Of a DNA stretch of 64,000 bases, positions 8,037 to 17,565 are shown piece after piece (positions within the stretch are counted from its first letter, which is position 1; every line of letters begins with the position of its first letter). The translations under genes and the position numbers were made by a program. Source of the DNA: Streptomyces sp. CHD11 (GTDB lineage: Bacteria; Actinomycetota; Actinomycetes; Streptomycetales; Streptomycetaceae); the NCBI RefSeq assembly GCF_018638295.1, contig NZ_JABTTS010000005.1, positions 124,001-188,000 of the forward strand, in the 5' to 3' direction. The notes under the pieces were generated by a model. That model had not been told where the DNA came from. It did not search any database and saw only the letters and a list, made by a program, of their open reading frames with translations.

Positions 8037-8069
8037 GGGCCGGACCCCCGCCGAGTGAGGATCCGGCCC
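8037..8069 (-). terminator. Hairpin after the small secreted protein gene
   Basis: GGGCCGGA and TCCGGCCC form an 8-bp stem with a 17-base loop, 30 bases beyond the stop codon of the minus-strand gene. Confidence 0.5.
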
Positions 8070-8098
8070 GCCGGGGCAGCCCTCCGGCCGCCCACCCG

Positions 8099-8338
8099 TC
8101 AGTCCCAGACGTACCCGTCCCCGAGCAGCAGGAAGTGCTCCAGCACATCCTCCGCGGGGTCGTCGATCTGCCCGACGTCGGTGTTGAGCAGTGCCACCCG
8201 GTGGCCGTTGTTCGAGCCGGTGGAGGTCTCGTCCGCGTGGGCGGTGCCGGCCAGCGTCCCGCACAGCATCAGCATGGCCGCCACGCCCATCACTCCGACC
8301 ACGCAGCGCAGTACGCCCCGCACCCACTTGTTCGCCAT
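8099..8338 (-). CDS. Small secreted protein (79 aa)
   Basis: The 79-residue product has a classic Sec signal peptide (MANKWVRGVLRCVVGVMGVA, hydrophobic core, cleavage near AHA-DE at 35-36). The mature peptide of about 44 residues contains 'NNGHRVALLNTDVGQIDDPAED' (split reading) and ends FLLLGDGYVWD. I know similar short secreted peptides only as streptomycete proteins of unknown function; there are no cysteines in the mature part, so it is not chaplin-like. A weak GGGGAC precedes the ATG. It lies downstream of dapD on the same strand but is separated by hairpins and probably has its own promoter. Confidence 0.65.
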   Translation of the reverse strand: MANKWVRGVLRCVVGVMGVAAMLMLCGTLAGTAHADETSTGSNNGHRVALLNTDVGQIDDPAEDVLEHFLLLGDGYVWD

Positions 8339-8425
8339 CGCCCGTCCCCAATTCCTGTATGTCAGTCGTTCCGGCGGCTGATCGGACCCTGTGTCCACCC
8401 GTTCATCTGCCAAAACGACCCGGAG

Positions 8426-8455
8426 GTCACGGGGAGTAACCCGTACGGGCGTGAC
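8426..8455 (-). terminator. Inverted repeat downstream of dapD
   Basis: GTCACG and CGTGAC frame an inner perfect 10-base palindrome (CCCGTACGGG at 8440-8449), starting 8 bases after the dapD stop. It is probably the dapD terminator, but the stem is interrupted. Confidence 0.35.
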
Positions 8456-8462
8456 GGACGGT

Positions 8463-9452
8463 TCAGTTGTGGCTGTGGAGAACGTCGTTGAGGCCGCCCC
8501 AGACCGCGTTGTTCGGGCGGGCCTCGACCGTGCCGGTGACGGAGTTGCGGCGGAAGAGGATGTGGGAGGCGCCGGACAGCTCGCGCGCCTTGACGACCTC
8601 GCCGTCGGGCATCGTGACCCGGGTACCGGCGGTGACGTACAGCCCCGCCTCGACCACGCATTCGTCACCGAGGGCGATACCGACGCCCGCCTCGGCGCCG
8701 ATCAGGCACCGCTCGCCGACGGAGATGCGCACGTTGCCGCCGCCGGACAGGGTGCCCATGGTCGAGGCGCCGCCGCCGATGTCGGAGCCGTCGCCGATCA
8801 CGACACCCGCGGAGATGCGGCCCTCGACCATCGACGTACCGAGCGTGCCGGCGTTGAAGTTGACGAAGCCCTCGTGCATGACGGTGGTGCCCTCGGCGAG
8901 GTGCGCACCGAGCCGCACCCGGTCGGCGTCGGCGATGCGGACGCCCTTGGGCGCGACGTAGTCCGTCATGCGCGGGAACTTGTCGACGGACGTCACGGCG
9001 AGGTGCAGGCCCTCGGCGCGGGCGTTCAGCCGCACCTTCTCGATGTCGTCCACGGCGACCGGACCGAGCGAGGTCCAGGCGACGTTGGCGAGGTGGGCGA
9101 AGATGCCGTCCAGGTTCTGGCCGTGCGGCTTCACCAGGCGGTGCGAGAGCAGGTGGAGGCGCAGGTACACGTCGTGCGCGTCGACGGGCTTCTCGTCCAG
9201 CGAGGAGATGACCGTGCGGACCGCGACGACCTCGACGCCCCGGCGGGCGTCCGGCCCGACCGCCGCGGGGGCGCCGCCGCCCAGCAGTTCGGCGGCCCGC
9301 TCGGCGGAGAGCCGCTCGGTGCCGGAAGGACCGGGGCCGGCGGCGAGCTCGGGGGCGGGGTACCAGGTGTCGAGGACGGTGCCGTCGGCGGCGAGGGTGG
9401 CGAGGCCGGCGGCCACGGCGCCGATGGCGCTCTGAGCAGTCGTGTCGGTCAT
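8463..9452 (-). CDS. dapD: 2,3,4,5-tetrahydropyridine-2,6-dicarboxylate N-succinyltransferase
   Basis: A 329-residue enzyme of the actinobacterial DapD type, using succinyl-CoA to succinylate tetrahydrodipicolinate in the lysine/diaminopimelate pathway, so it feeds peptidoglycan synthesis. The N-terminal 110 residues form the helical/globular domain. From about 150 to 290 the hexapeptide-repeat pattern of a left-handed beta-helix is visible ('[20 protein letters not shown]', '[14 protein letters not shown]', '[14 protein letters not shown]'). The ATG follows a TAGGTT -10-like box by 6 bases with no Shine-Dalgarno sequence, so the mRNA is probably leaderless. The gene stands alone. Confidence 0.93.
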   Translation of the reverse strand: MTDTTAQSAIGAVAAGLATLAADGTVLDTWYPAPELAAGPGPSGTERLSAERAAELLGGGAPAAVGPDARRGVEVVAVRTVISSLDEKPVDAHDVYLRLHLLSHRLVKPHGQNLDGIFAHLANVAWTSLGPVAVDDIEKVRLNARAEGLHLAVTSVDKFPRMTDYVAPKGVRIADADRVRLGAHLAEGTTVMHEGFVNFNAGTLGTSMVEGRISAGVVIGDGSDIGGGASTMGTLSGGGNVRISVGERCLIGAEAGVGIALGDECVVEAGLYVTAGTRVTMPDGEVVKARELSGASHILFRRNSVTGTVEARPNNAVWGGLNDVLHSHN

Positions 9453-9458
9453 AAGGGC

Positions 9459-9464
9459 AACCTA
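9459..9464 (-). promoter_or_regulatory. -10 hexamer TAGGTT for leaderless dapD
   Basis: On the minus strand TAGGTT ends 6 bases before the ATG of dapD and no ribosome binding site lies between. No clear -35 is visible. Confidence 0.45.
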
Positions 9465-9573
9465 ACCGTCCGGCGCCCACGGACGCGAACCGGTCCCCGG
9501 GCATCTCACGTGCCGGTCGAGCGCCCGCACCCGCACCGGGCGGGCACCACGCCACCAGGCCGGACCGTCCCCC

Positions 9574-9598
9574 GCCGGGCCCGTCGCGACGGCCCGGC
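9574..9598 (-). terminator. GC-rich hairpin between tetR and dapD
   Basis: The 25-base near-palindrome begins GCCGGGC and ends GCCCGGC around CGTC-GC-GACG with a single bulge. It would terminate transcripts of the smr-tetR unit. The rest of 9453-9753 holds the dapD start region and a hexamer repeat, and no gene. Confidence 0.45.
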
Positions 9599-9726
9599 GA
9601 CCGGACACCACCCGGCGCCCGGCCACGGCCACGCACCGCCCACCCGCTCCGCGGCGCCCGCGACGCGTGCACCCGGCGCCACCGGCGGAGGTGCCCGCCA
9701 CAGCGGACGACGGCCCCGGTCCCCCG

Positions 9727-10295
<569 letters not shown>

Positions 10296-10296
<1 letters not shown>

Positions 10297-10616
10297 CAGT
10301 GCGCGCCGCCCACGTTCAGCACCACGACGCCGATGATGATCAGCGCGATCCCGGCGGCCTTGGTGACGGTCAGTCCCTCGCCGAGGAAGGCCACTCCGAT
10401 GGTGGCGATGGCGGCGGTGCCCACCCCCGCCCAGATGGCGTAGGCCGTGCCGACTGCGATGGTTCGGAGCGTCTGGGCGAGGAGGGCGAAGGAGACGATG
10501 TATCCGAGCACGGTGAGCAGCGAGGGCCAGAGCCTGCTGAAGCCGTCGCTGTACTTCATGGCGGTGGTGGCGCACACCTCGGCGGCGATGGCTCCGGCCA
10601 GCAGCAGGTATCCCAT
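10296..10616 (-). CDS. Small multidrug resistance (SMR) family transporter
   Basis: A 106-residue inner-membrane protein with four membrane helices (about 2-20, 30-50, 57-78, 84-103) and the essential membrane-embedded Glu at position 13 ('AGAIAAEVCATTAMKYSDGF'), as in EmrE, Sug and Gdx proteins. It should export cationic compounds or guanidinium by proton antiport as a dimer. The ATG at 10616 is preferred because it directly abuts the promoter palindrome and sits 7 bases after a TACGCT box, a leaderless arrangement; an in-frame TTG at 10634 would read through the palindrome and has no ribosome binding site. It is the first gene of a two-gene unit with tetR. Confidence 0.88.
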
Positions 10617-10632
10617 GTGTACGAGCGTACAC
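10617..10632. promoter_or_regulatory. Palindromic operator at the smr-tetR promoter
   Basis: GTGTACG-AG-CGTACAC is a perfect 7-bp inverted repeat with a 2-base centre ending one base before the smr start codon and covering the putative -10 (TACGCT on the minus strand, 10624-10629). This is the position expected for a TetR repressor blocking RNA polymerase. Confidence 0.65.
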
Positions 10633-10676
10633 AACGCATCGGGGGGCCGCGCACCAGAACGGAGTGCGGGCGGAGG

Positions 10677-11009
10677 TCAGACGTTGAAGCCCAGCGCCCG
10701 AAGCTGCTCGCGGCCGTCGTCGGTGATCTTGTCCGGTCCCCACGGCGGCATCCAGACCCAGTTGATGCGCAGCTCGTTGACCAGGCCGTCCGTGGCGGAC
10801 TTCGCCTGGTCCTCGATGACGTCGGTCAGCGGGCAGGCCGCCGAGGTCAGGGTCATGTCGATGGTCGCCACATTGGAGTCGTCGATGTGGACGCCGTAGA
10901 TCAGGCCGAGGTTGACGACGTCGATGCCCAGCTCGGGGTCGACGACATCCAGCAGGGCCTCACGGACCTCCTCCTCGGAAGCCGGTTTCATCTCCACGGT
11001 CTCGCTCAT
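10677..11009 (-). CDS. sufT: SufT-like DUF59/MIP18 Fe-S assembly protein
   Basis: A 110-residue DUF59 (MIP18-type) protein with 'VREALLDVVDPELGIDVVNL' at the N-terminus and the conserved 'TLTSAACPLTDVIEDQ' around Cys 58. Family members help mature or traffic Fe-S clusters, and in actinobacteria one closes the suf operon. The ATG overlaps the sufU TGA (ATGA), indicating coupled translation as the last gene. The symbol rests on operon position and family. Confidence 0.85.
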   Translation of the reverse strand: MSETVEMKPASEEEVREALLDVVDPELGIDVVNLGLIYGVHIDDSNVATIDMTLTSAACPLTDVIEDQAKSATDGLVNELRINWVWMPPWGPDKITDDGREQLRALGFNV

Positions 11010-11470
11010 GCCGTTGTCCTTTCGGCGTCGGCGCCCAGAGCCTGGGCCGTCGCGTCCTTCCACGCCATCCAGCTGAGGAGGGCGCACTTCACCCGGGCGG
11101 GGTACTTGGAGACCCCGGCGAACGCGACCGCGTCCTCCAGGATCTCCTCCATCGCGTCGTCGGGCTCGATCTTCCCCTTGGACTGCATCAGTTCCAGGAA
11201 GGTCACCTGGATCCTCTGCGCCTCGGCGAGGTCCTTGCCGACCAGCAGGTCGTTCAGTACGGAGGCGGATGCCTGGCTGATGGAACAGCCCTGCCCCTCG
11301 TAGCTGACGTCACTGATCCTCGTGCCGTCGTACTTCACGCGCAGCGTGATCTCGTCACCGCACGTCGGGTTGACGTGGTGCACCTCGGCGTCGCCATCCC
11401 GAAGCCCCCGGCCGTGCGGGTTCTTGTAGTGGTCCAGGATGACCTCCTGGTACATGGAGTCCAGCCTCAC
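11006..11470 (-). CDS. sufU: SufU zinc-dependent sulfurtransferase
   Basis: A 154-residue IscU-like SufU protein. It has the conserved zinc/sulfur-acceptor residues Cys37 and Asp39 ('NPTCGDE'), Cys62 ('GQGCSISQAS') and Cys129 ('ARVKCALLSW'), plus the roughly 20-residue insertion that separates SufU from IscU. SufU takes persulfide sulfur from SufS and passes it to the SufBCD scaffold. It starts with GTG 11 bases after the sufS stop, with TGAGGC as a modest ribosome binding site. Confidence 0.93.
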   Translation of the reverse strand: MRLDSMYQEVILDHYKNPHGRGLRDGDAEVHHVNPTCGDEITLRVKYDGTRISDVSYEGQGCSISQASASVLNDLLVGKDLAEAQRIQVTFLELMQSKGKIEPDDAMEEILEDAVAFAGVSKYPARVKCALLSWMAWKDATAQALGADAERTTA

Positions 11471-11481
11471 GCCTCAGCCCC

Positions 11482-12749
11482 TCATCCGAAGAAGTTCCGT
11501 ACGTGCTCCAGGCCCTCGACCAGTGCGTCGACCTCGGCCGGCGTGGAGTACAGATAGAACGACGCCCGAGTGGTCGCAGGAATTCCGTACCGCAGGCAGA
11601 CGGGGCGCGCGCAGTGATGGCCGACCCGCACCGCGATGCCCTGCTCGTCGAGGACCTGGCCCACGTCGTGCGGGTGAATGTCACCCAGGGTGAACGAGAT
11701 GGCGGCGCCCCGGTCCTCGGCCGTGGGCGGGCCGATGAAACGCAGGCCCGGGACCTCGGTGAGGCGCTTCACCGCGTACTCGGTGATGGCGTGCTCGTGG
11801 GCGAGGATCTTGTCCATCCCGATGGCCGACAGGTAGTCGATCGCCGCGCCCAGACCGACCGCCTGGGCGATCGGCGGGGTGCCCGCCTCGAACTTGTGCG
11901 GGGCGGGCGCGTAGGTCGACGAACTCATCGACACGGTCTCGATCATCTCGCCGCCGCCGAGGAACGGAGGCAGGTCCTCCAGCAGTTCCTGGCGGCCCCA
12001 GAGCACGCCGATGCCGGTCGGACCGCACATCTTGTGGCCGGTGAAGGCCACGAAGTCGGCCTGCAGGGCCTGGACGTCCATGGGCATGTGCGGCGCGGCC
12101 TGCGAGGCGTCGATGCACACCAGGGCACCGACCTCCTGGGCGCGGCGCACTATCGCCTCGACCGGGTTGACCGTGCCCAGGATGTTGGACACCAGCACGA
12201 AGGAGACGATCTTCGTCTTCTCGGTGATGATCTCGTCGATGTTGGACAGGTCGAGCCGGCCGTCGTCGGTGAGGCCGAACCACTTCAGCTTCGCGCCCGT
12301 GCGCTGCGCGAGCAGCTGCCACGGCACGATGTTGGAGTGGTGCTCCATCTCCGTGATGACGATCTCGGTCTCGTGGTCCACCCGGTAGGGCTCGTCGGCC
12401 CAGCCGAGCATGTTGGCCACGAGGTTGAGCGACTCGGAGGCGTTCTTGGTGAAGATCACCTCGTCGCGGGAGGGGGCGTTGATGAACTCCGCGACCTTGT
12501 CGCGCGCGCCCTCGTACAGCGCCGTGGCCTCCTCGGCGAGCACATGCACACCGCGGTGGACGTTGGCGTTGTGGCGCTCGTAGTACTCGCTCATGGCGTC
12601 GAGCACCTGACGCGGCTTCTGGCTGGTCGCCGCGTTGTCCAGGTACACGAGCTTCCGGCCGTCGTGGACCTGGCGGTCCAGGATGGGGAAGTCCTTGCGG
12701 ATCGCCTCGCCCAGAAGATCAGGCACGGTGAGGAGGCCCGGCAGCTGTG

Positions 12750-12753
<4 letters not shown>
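11482..12753 (-). CDS. sufS: SufS cysteine desulfurase (class II)
   Basis: A 423-residue PLP enzyme that removes sulfur from cysteine for Fe-S cluster synthesis. PLP lysine is K241 in 'FTGHKMCGP', the persulfide cysteine is C381 in 'GHHCARP', and 'EMEHHSNIVPWQ' carries the catalytic histidine region. The class II short active-site loop fits a SufU partner rather than IscU. The GTG start overlaps the sufC TGA (GTGA), so it is translationally coupled. Confidence 0.95.
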
Positions 12754-13514
<761 letters not shown>

Positions 13515-13521
13515 GGGTGCC

Positions 13522-13839
13522 TCAGGACTCCTGGGAGAGGGAGACGAGCACGTCGTCCCCTTCGATCTTTACGGGGTATACGGGAACGGGGCGCGTGGCC
13601 GGAAGGCTGTCGGGCTTGCCGGAACGCAGGTCGAAGCGCGAGCCGTGCAGCCAGCACTCGATGTGGCAGTCGTCGACCTCGCCCTCGGAGAGGGAGACGT
13701 TCGCGTGCGAGCAGATGTCGTTGATCGCGAACACCTCGCCCTCGGTGCGCACGAGGGAGACCGGCGTACCGTCGAGTTCCACCCGCTTCGGGGTGTCCTC
13801 CTCCAGCTCACTCAGCCCACAGGCGCGTTGAAAGGTCAT
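13522..13839 (-). CDS. Rieske-type [2Fe-2S] ferredoxin in the suf operon
   Basis: A 105-residue small Rieske protein with C43-x-H45 ('CSHANVSLSEG') and C62-x2-H65 ('CWLHG'), the cluster ligands of non-heme oxygenase ferredoxins. It lacks any oxygenase partner; its place between sufD and sufC, overlapping sufD by four bases, is conserved in actinobacteria and suggests a role in electron supply or in cluster assembly itself. The ATG is fixed by the ATGA overlap. Confidence 0.9.
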   Translation of the reverse strand: MTFQRACGLSELEEDTPKRVELDGTPVSLVRTEGEVFAINDICSHANVSLSEGEVDDCHIECWLHGSRFDLRSGKPDSLPATRPVPVYPVKIEGDDVLVSLSQES

Positions 13840-15053
13840 CCGACCGCGGCCTCCAGCTCCTCCTCGATCTTGGCGAGCAGGCGCTCCTCGATGTCCGGGA
13901 GGCCGATCTGCTGGACGAGTTCGGCGAAGAAGCCGCGCACGACCAGTCGCCGGGCGTCCTGCTCGGGGATGCCGCGGGCCATCAGGTAGAAGAGCTGTTC
14001 GTCGTCGAAGCGGCCGGTCGCGGAGGCGTGTCCGGCGCCGACGATCTCGCCGGTCTCGATCTCCAGGTTGGGCACGGAGTCGACGCGGGCGCCGTCGGTG
14101 AGCACCAGGTTGCGGTTCATCTCGTAGGTGTCGGTGCCCTCGGCCTTGGCCTCGATGAGCACGTCACCGATCCACACGGCGTGCGCGTCGTCGCCCTGGA
14201 GCGCGCCCTTGTAGACGACGTTGGACTTGCAGTGCGGGACGTTGTGGTCGACCAGGAGGCGGTGCTCCTGGTGCTGACCCTTGTCGGTGAGGTACAGACC
14301 GAAGAGCTCGGCCTCGCCACCGGGACCGGCGTAGGACACGCGCGGGTGGAGGCGTACGACGTCGCCGCCGAAGGTGACGACGACCGACTTGAAGGAGGCG
14401 TCGCGGCCGATCAGCGTGTTGTGCTGGGCGACGTGCACCGCCTTGTCGTCCCAGTCCTGGACGGAGACGACGGTCAGCTTGGCGCCGTCACCGAGGACGA
14501 AGTCGACGTTGGCGGCGAGCACCGCGTCACCGGTGTGGTCGATGACCACGAGGGCCTCGGCGAACGCGCCGAGCTCGATCACCTGGTGACCGTAGGCGGT
14601 GCCGCCCTCGCCGTGCACCGCGATGCGGATCGGCTCGGTGAGGACGGTCTCCTTCGCCACGGTCACGACCGAGGCCTGCTCGAAGGCGGAGTACGCCTGG
14701 GCGGCGACCCGGTCCACCGGGGTGCCGGCACGGCCGAGCCGCGCGTCGTCGCGGCCGACCGTCTCGACGGTGACGCCCTCGGGCGCCTCGACGGCGACCT
14801 TGACGCCGCCGGTGGCGGTGGCGGTGCCGTCGTGCAGACCGCGCAGCCGGTCCAGCGGGGTGAACCGCCATTCCTCCTCACGGCCGTGAGGGACGGGGAA
14901 GTCCGCCACGTCGAAGGACGGGGGCGCGCTCATGCGGGTGGCGACGGTCGACTCGGCGGCCACCGCGATCGAGCCCGCGGTGGTGCTGCCCACGGGCGGG
15001 GGTCCCCCCGCCGGAGCGTAGCCGGAGGTGGGGGAGTTCTGAGCCTCAGCCAT
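13836..15053 (-). CDS. sufD: SufD scaffold protein
   Basis: A 405-residue SufB/SufD-family protein forming the beta-helix scaffold with SufB and SufC. The C-terminal core contains 'LVVRGFFAELVQQIGLPDI' and 'HVSATGRFDDEQLFYLMARG'-like residues of the family. Residues 7-20 (SPTSGYAPAGGPPP) look like an insertion encoded by a streptomycete-type repeat (see findings). The ATG at 15053 has no nearby ribosome binding site; AAGGAAAG is about 18 bases away, so the start is less sure than the rest. A 58-base gap separates it from sufB. Confidence 0.92.
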   Translation of the reverse strand: MAEAQNSPTSGYAPAGGPPPVGSTTAGSIAVAAESTVATRMSAPPSFDVADFPVPHGREEEWRFTPLDRLRGLHDGTATATGGVKVAVEAPEGVTVETVGRDDARLGRAGTPVDRVAAQAYSAFEQASVVTVAKETVLTEPIRIAVHGEGGTAYGHQVIELGAFAEALVVIDHTGDAVLAANVDFVLGDGAKLTVVSVQDWDDKAVHVAQHNTLIGRDASFKSVVVTFGGDVVRLHPRVSYAGPGGEAELFGLYLTDKGQHQEHRLLVDHNVPHCKSNVVYKGALQGDDAHAVWIGDVLIEAKAEGTDTYEMNRNLVLTDGARVDSVPNLEIETGEIVGAGHASATGRFDDEQLFYLMARGIPEQDARRLVVRGFFAELVQQIGLPDIEERLLAKIEEELEAAVG

Positions 15054-15111
15054 GGCTGTCGTAGTGCTCGCTTTCCTTTGCGTAAGGGGCTTGACGGAAC
15101 GGCGTGGTGCT

Positions 15112-16533
15112 CTAGCCGACCGCGCCTTCCATCTGCAGCTCGATCAGCCGGTTGAGCTCGAGCGCGTACTCCATCGGCAGTTCCTTGGCGATCGGCTCGA
15201 CGAAACCGCGCACGATCATCGCCATCGCCTCGAACTCGGTCAGACCGCGGCTCATCAGGTAGAAGAGCTGGTCCTCGGAGACCTTGGAGACGGTCGCCTC
15301 GTGGCCCATGGACACGTCGTCCTCGCGGACGTCCACGTAGGGGTAGGTGTCCGAGCGGGAGATGGTGTCGACCAGCAGCGCGTCGCAGAGCACGTTGGAC
15401 TTGGAGCCCGGGGCGCCCTCACCGATCTCGATCAGACCCCGGTACGAGGTACGGCCACCACCGCGCGCCACCGACTTGGAGACGATGTTGGAGGAGGTGT
15501 TGGGGGCCATGTGCACCATCTTGGCGCCGGCGTCCTGGTGCTGGCCCTCGCCGGCGAAGGCGATGGACAGCGTCTCGCCCTTGGCGTGCTCGCCCATCAG
15601 GTAGACGGCCGGGTACTTCATCGTCACCTTGGAGCCGATGTTGCCGTCGACCCACTCCATGGTCGCGCCCTCGTAGGCCACGGCGCGCTTGGTGACCAGG
15701 TTGTAGACGTTGTTCGACCAGTTCTGGATGGTCGTGTAGCGGCAGCGGGCGTTCTTCTTGACGATGATCTCGACGACCGCGGAGTGCAGCGAGTCCGACT
15801 TGTAGATCGGGGCGGTGCAGCCCTCGACGTAGTGCACGTAGGCACCCTCGTCGACGATGATCAGGGTCCGCTCGAACTGGCCCATGTTCTCGGTGTTGAT
15901 CCGGAAGTAGGCCTGGAGCGGGATCTCGACGTGCACGCCCGGCGGGACGTAGATGAAGGATCCGCCCGACCACACCGCGGAGTTCAGCGACGCGAACTTG
16001 TTGTCGCCGACCGGGATGACCGTGCCGAAGTACTCCTTGAAGAGCTCCGGGTGCTCCTTCAGGGCGGTGTCGGTGTCCAGGAAGATGACACCCTGCTCCT
16101 CCAGGTCCTCACGGATCTGGTGGTAGACGACCTCCGACTCGTACTGGGCGGCGACACCGGCGACCAGGCGGTTCTTCTCGGCCTCGGGGATGCCGAGGCG
16201 GTCGTAGGTGTTCTTGATGTCCTCGGGCAGGTCCTCCCAGGACTCCGCCTGCTTCTCCGTGGAGCGCACGAAGTACTTGATGTTGTCGAAGTCGATGCCG
16301 GAGAGGTCGGAGCCCCAGTTCGGCATGGGCTTCTTCGCGAACAGGCGCAGGCCCTTGAGGCGGAGCTTGGTCATCCACTCCGGCTCGTCCTTCTTGGCGG
16401 AGATGTCCCGGACGACGTCCTCGTCCACACCGCGGCGCGCCGACGCTCCGGCGTCGTCACGGTCGGCCCAGCCGTATTCGTACGTACCCAGACCCTCGAG
16501 CTCGGGGTGGGCAGTCTCCGTGGGGAGTGTCAT
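15112..16533 (-). CDS. sufB: SufB scaffold protein
   Basis: A 473-residue scaffold on which Fe-S clusters are built. Family-typical stretches include '[20 protein letters not shown]', '[10 protein letters not shown]' with the conserved Cys, '[15 protein letters not shown]' and the C-terminal '[18 protein letters not shown]'. It is preceded by a strong GGGAGGAA and its ATG overlaps the sufR TGA by four bases, so regulator and scaffold are co-expressed. Confidence 0.96.
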   Translation of the reverse strand: MTLPTETAHPELEGLGTYEYGWADRDDAGASARRGVDEDVVRDISAKKDEPEWMTKLRLKGLRLFAKKPMPNWGSDLSGIDFDNIKYFVRSTEKQAESWEDLPEDIKNTYDRLGIPEAEKNRLVAGVAAQYESEVVYHQIREDLEEQGVIFLDTDTALKEHPELFKEYFGTVIPVGDNKFASLNSAVWSGGSFIYVPPGVHVEIPLQAYFRINTENMGQFERTLIIVDEGAYVHYVEGCTAPIYKSDSLHSAVVEIIVKKNARCRYTTIQNWSNNVYNLVTKRAVAYEGATMEWVDGNIGSKVTMKYPAVYLMGEHAKGETLSIAFAGEGQHQDAGAKMVHMAPNTSSNIVSKSVARGGGRTSYRGLIEIGEGAPGSKSNVLCDALLVDTISRSDTYPYVDVREDDVSMGHEATVSKVSEDQLFYLMSRGLTEFEAMAMIVRGFVEPIAKELPMEYALELNRLIELQMEGAVG

Positions 16534-17243
16534 GCGGGGTTCCTCCCGGACGTGCTTTCAGATGCTTGGTGGGAAATCTTGGGGATGAACGTCGTGCAGA
16601 CGCCGTCGCCGTGCGCGATGGTTGCCAGTCGCTGCACATGCGTACCGAGGAGCTCGGCGAAGAACTCCGTCTCGGCCTCGCACAGCTGCGGGAACTGCTC
16701 GGCGGCGTGGGCCACCGGGCAGTGGTGCTGGCAGAGCTGCTCGCCGACCGGTGCGCTGCGCGCGGTGGCAGCGTACCCGTCCACGCTCAGGGCCTTGGCC
16801 AGCGCTTCCGTCCGTTCCTCGGGGGCCACGCCCTCGACCGCCTTGCGGTATGTCTCGCCCTGGGCGGCGATCCTCGCGCGGGCGAACGCGGCGATCGCCT
16901 CGCTGCCGCCCTCCCGCTCGCCGATCCACCGCAGGGCGTCCACGGCCAGTGTGTCGTAGGACTGGTCGAAGGCGTCGCGTCCGCAGTCGGTCAGGGCGAA
17001 GACCTTGGCCGGGCGCCCGCGCGTGCGCGCGCCGTAGACCCGGCGCTCGCGGGCCTCCACGACGTTGTCGGCGGCCAGCGCGTCCAGGTGCCGGCGTACG
17101 GCCGCCTGGGTGAGTCCGAGACGCTCGGCAAGCTCGGCGACGGTCGACGGGCCGTGGTCCAGGACGGAGCGGGCCACACGGTTGCGGGTGGACCGCTCAC
17201 CGGTTGCCAGTTCCTCGTGGGGAGCCTCGCCGACGTATTTCAC
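16530..17243 (-). CDS. sufR: SufR-type Fe-S-sensing repressor
   Basis: A 237-residue winged-helix regulator. Residues about 18-75 hold the DNA-binding domain ('[20 protein letters not shown]', '[14 protein letters not shown]'), and the C-terminal half carries a cysteine cluster ('[20 protein letters not shown]' and a later 'LCEAE') that would hold an Fe-S cluster. In related actinobacteria holo-SufR represses the suf operon when clusters are sufficient. The GTG at 17243 is chosen because the operator and -10 box lie directly against it; an upstream extension would translate through the operator. First gene of an eight-gene operon. Confidence 0.9.
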   Translation of the reverse strand: MKYVGEAPHEELATGERSTRNRVARSVLDHGPSTVAELAERLGLTQAAVRRHLDALAADNVVEARERRVYGARTRGRPAKVFALTDCGRDAFDQSYDTLAVDALRWIGEREGGSEAIAAFARARIAAQGETYRKAVEGVAPEERTEALAKALSVDGYAATARSAPVGEQLCQHHCPVAHAAEQFPQLCEAETEFFAELLGTHVQRLATIAHGDGVCTTFIPKISHQASESTSGRNPA

Positions 17244-17256
17244 AACACCATTGTTG
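17243..17256. promoter_or_regulatory. SufR operator CAAC-N6-GTTG
   Basis: CAACACCATTGTTG matches the CAAC-N6-GTTG palindrome that I recall being reported as the SufR site in Streptomyces avermitilis. It overlaps the sufR start codon and the -10 box, so bound SufR would block initiation of its own operon. Confidence 0.8.
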
Positions 17257-17279
17257 CGTAATTCATCCGGCCCCGGCAA
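17250..17279 (-). promoter_or_regulatory. sufR (suf operon) promoter, leaderless
   Basis: On the minus strand TTGCCG (17274-17279) and AACAAT (17250-17255) are separated by 18 bases, and the GTG start follows the -10 after 6 bases. Transcription would begin at or next to the start codon. Confidence 0.5.
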
Positions 17280-17315
17280 GCCGCGCCCTTCCGGCCCGAC
17301 GGTGCGCTGCGTCAC

Positions 17316-17329
17316 TTAGGTAAACCTAA
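17316..17329. promoter_or_regulatory. Iron-box-like palindrome TTAGGT-AA-ACCTAA
   Basis: A perfect 6-bp inverted repeat with a 2-base centre lies about 70 bases upstream of the suf promoter. Extended rightwards it agrees with about 14 of 19 positions of the IdeR/DmdR iron box. Iron control of suf would make biological sense, but the arm spacing is shorter than in the classical box. The remaining bases to 17551 hold no gene I can support. Confidence 0.45.
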
Positions 17330-17551
17330 TCCGACCTGCGGAAACGATCTCTGGTCGATCAGGCCGGTGCCGCTCCGCGACGGCACCGGAACGCTGCCGG
17401 ACCGTCCCCGCACCCGCTCCGACCGGCCCTCTCGTCGTCCGCGACCCCCTCACCGGCGCAGCCGCCGAGGGCCGGCCGGCCACGCACCGCCCCCGCGTGG
17501 ACGCGAGGAGGGGTACCAGCACCCGGCGCCCTGACGCCGCCGGCGCCTCCC

Positions 17552-17557
17552 TAGAAT
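17552..17557 (+). promoter_or_regulatory. -10 hexamer TAGAAT, leaderless start
   Basis: TAGAAT ends 8 bases before the ATG at 17566 with no Shine-Dalgarno sequence. No good -35 is visible. Confidence 0.5.
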
Positions 17558-17565
17558 CGTGTCCC

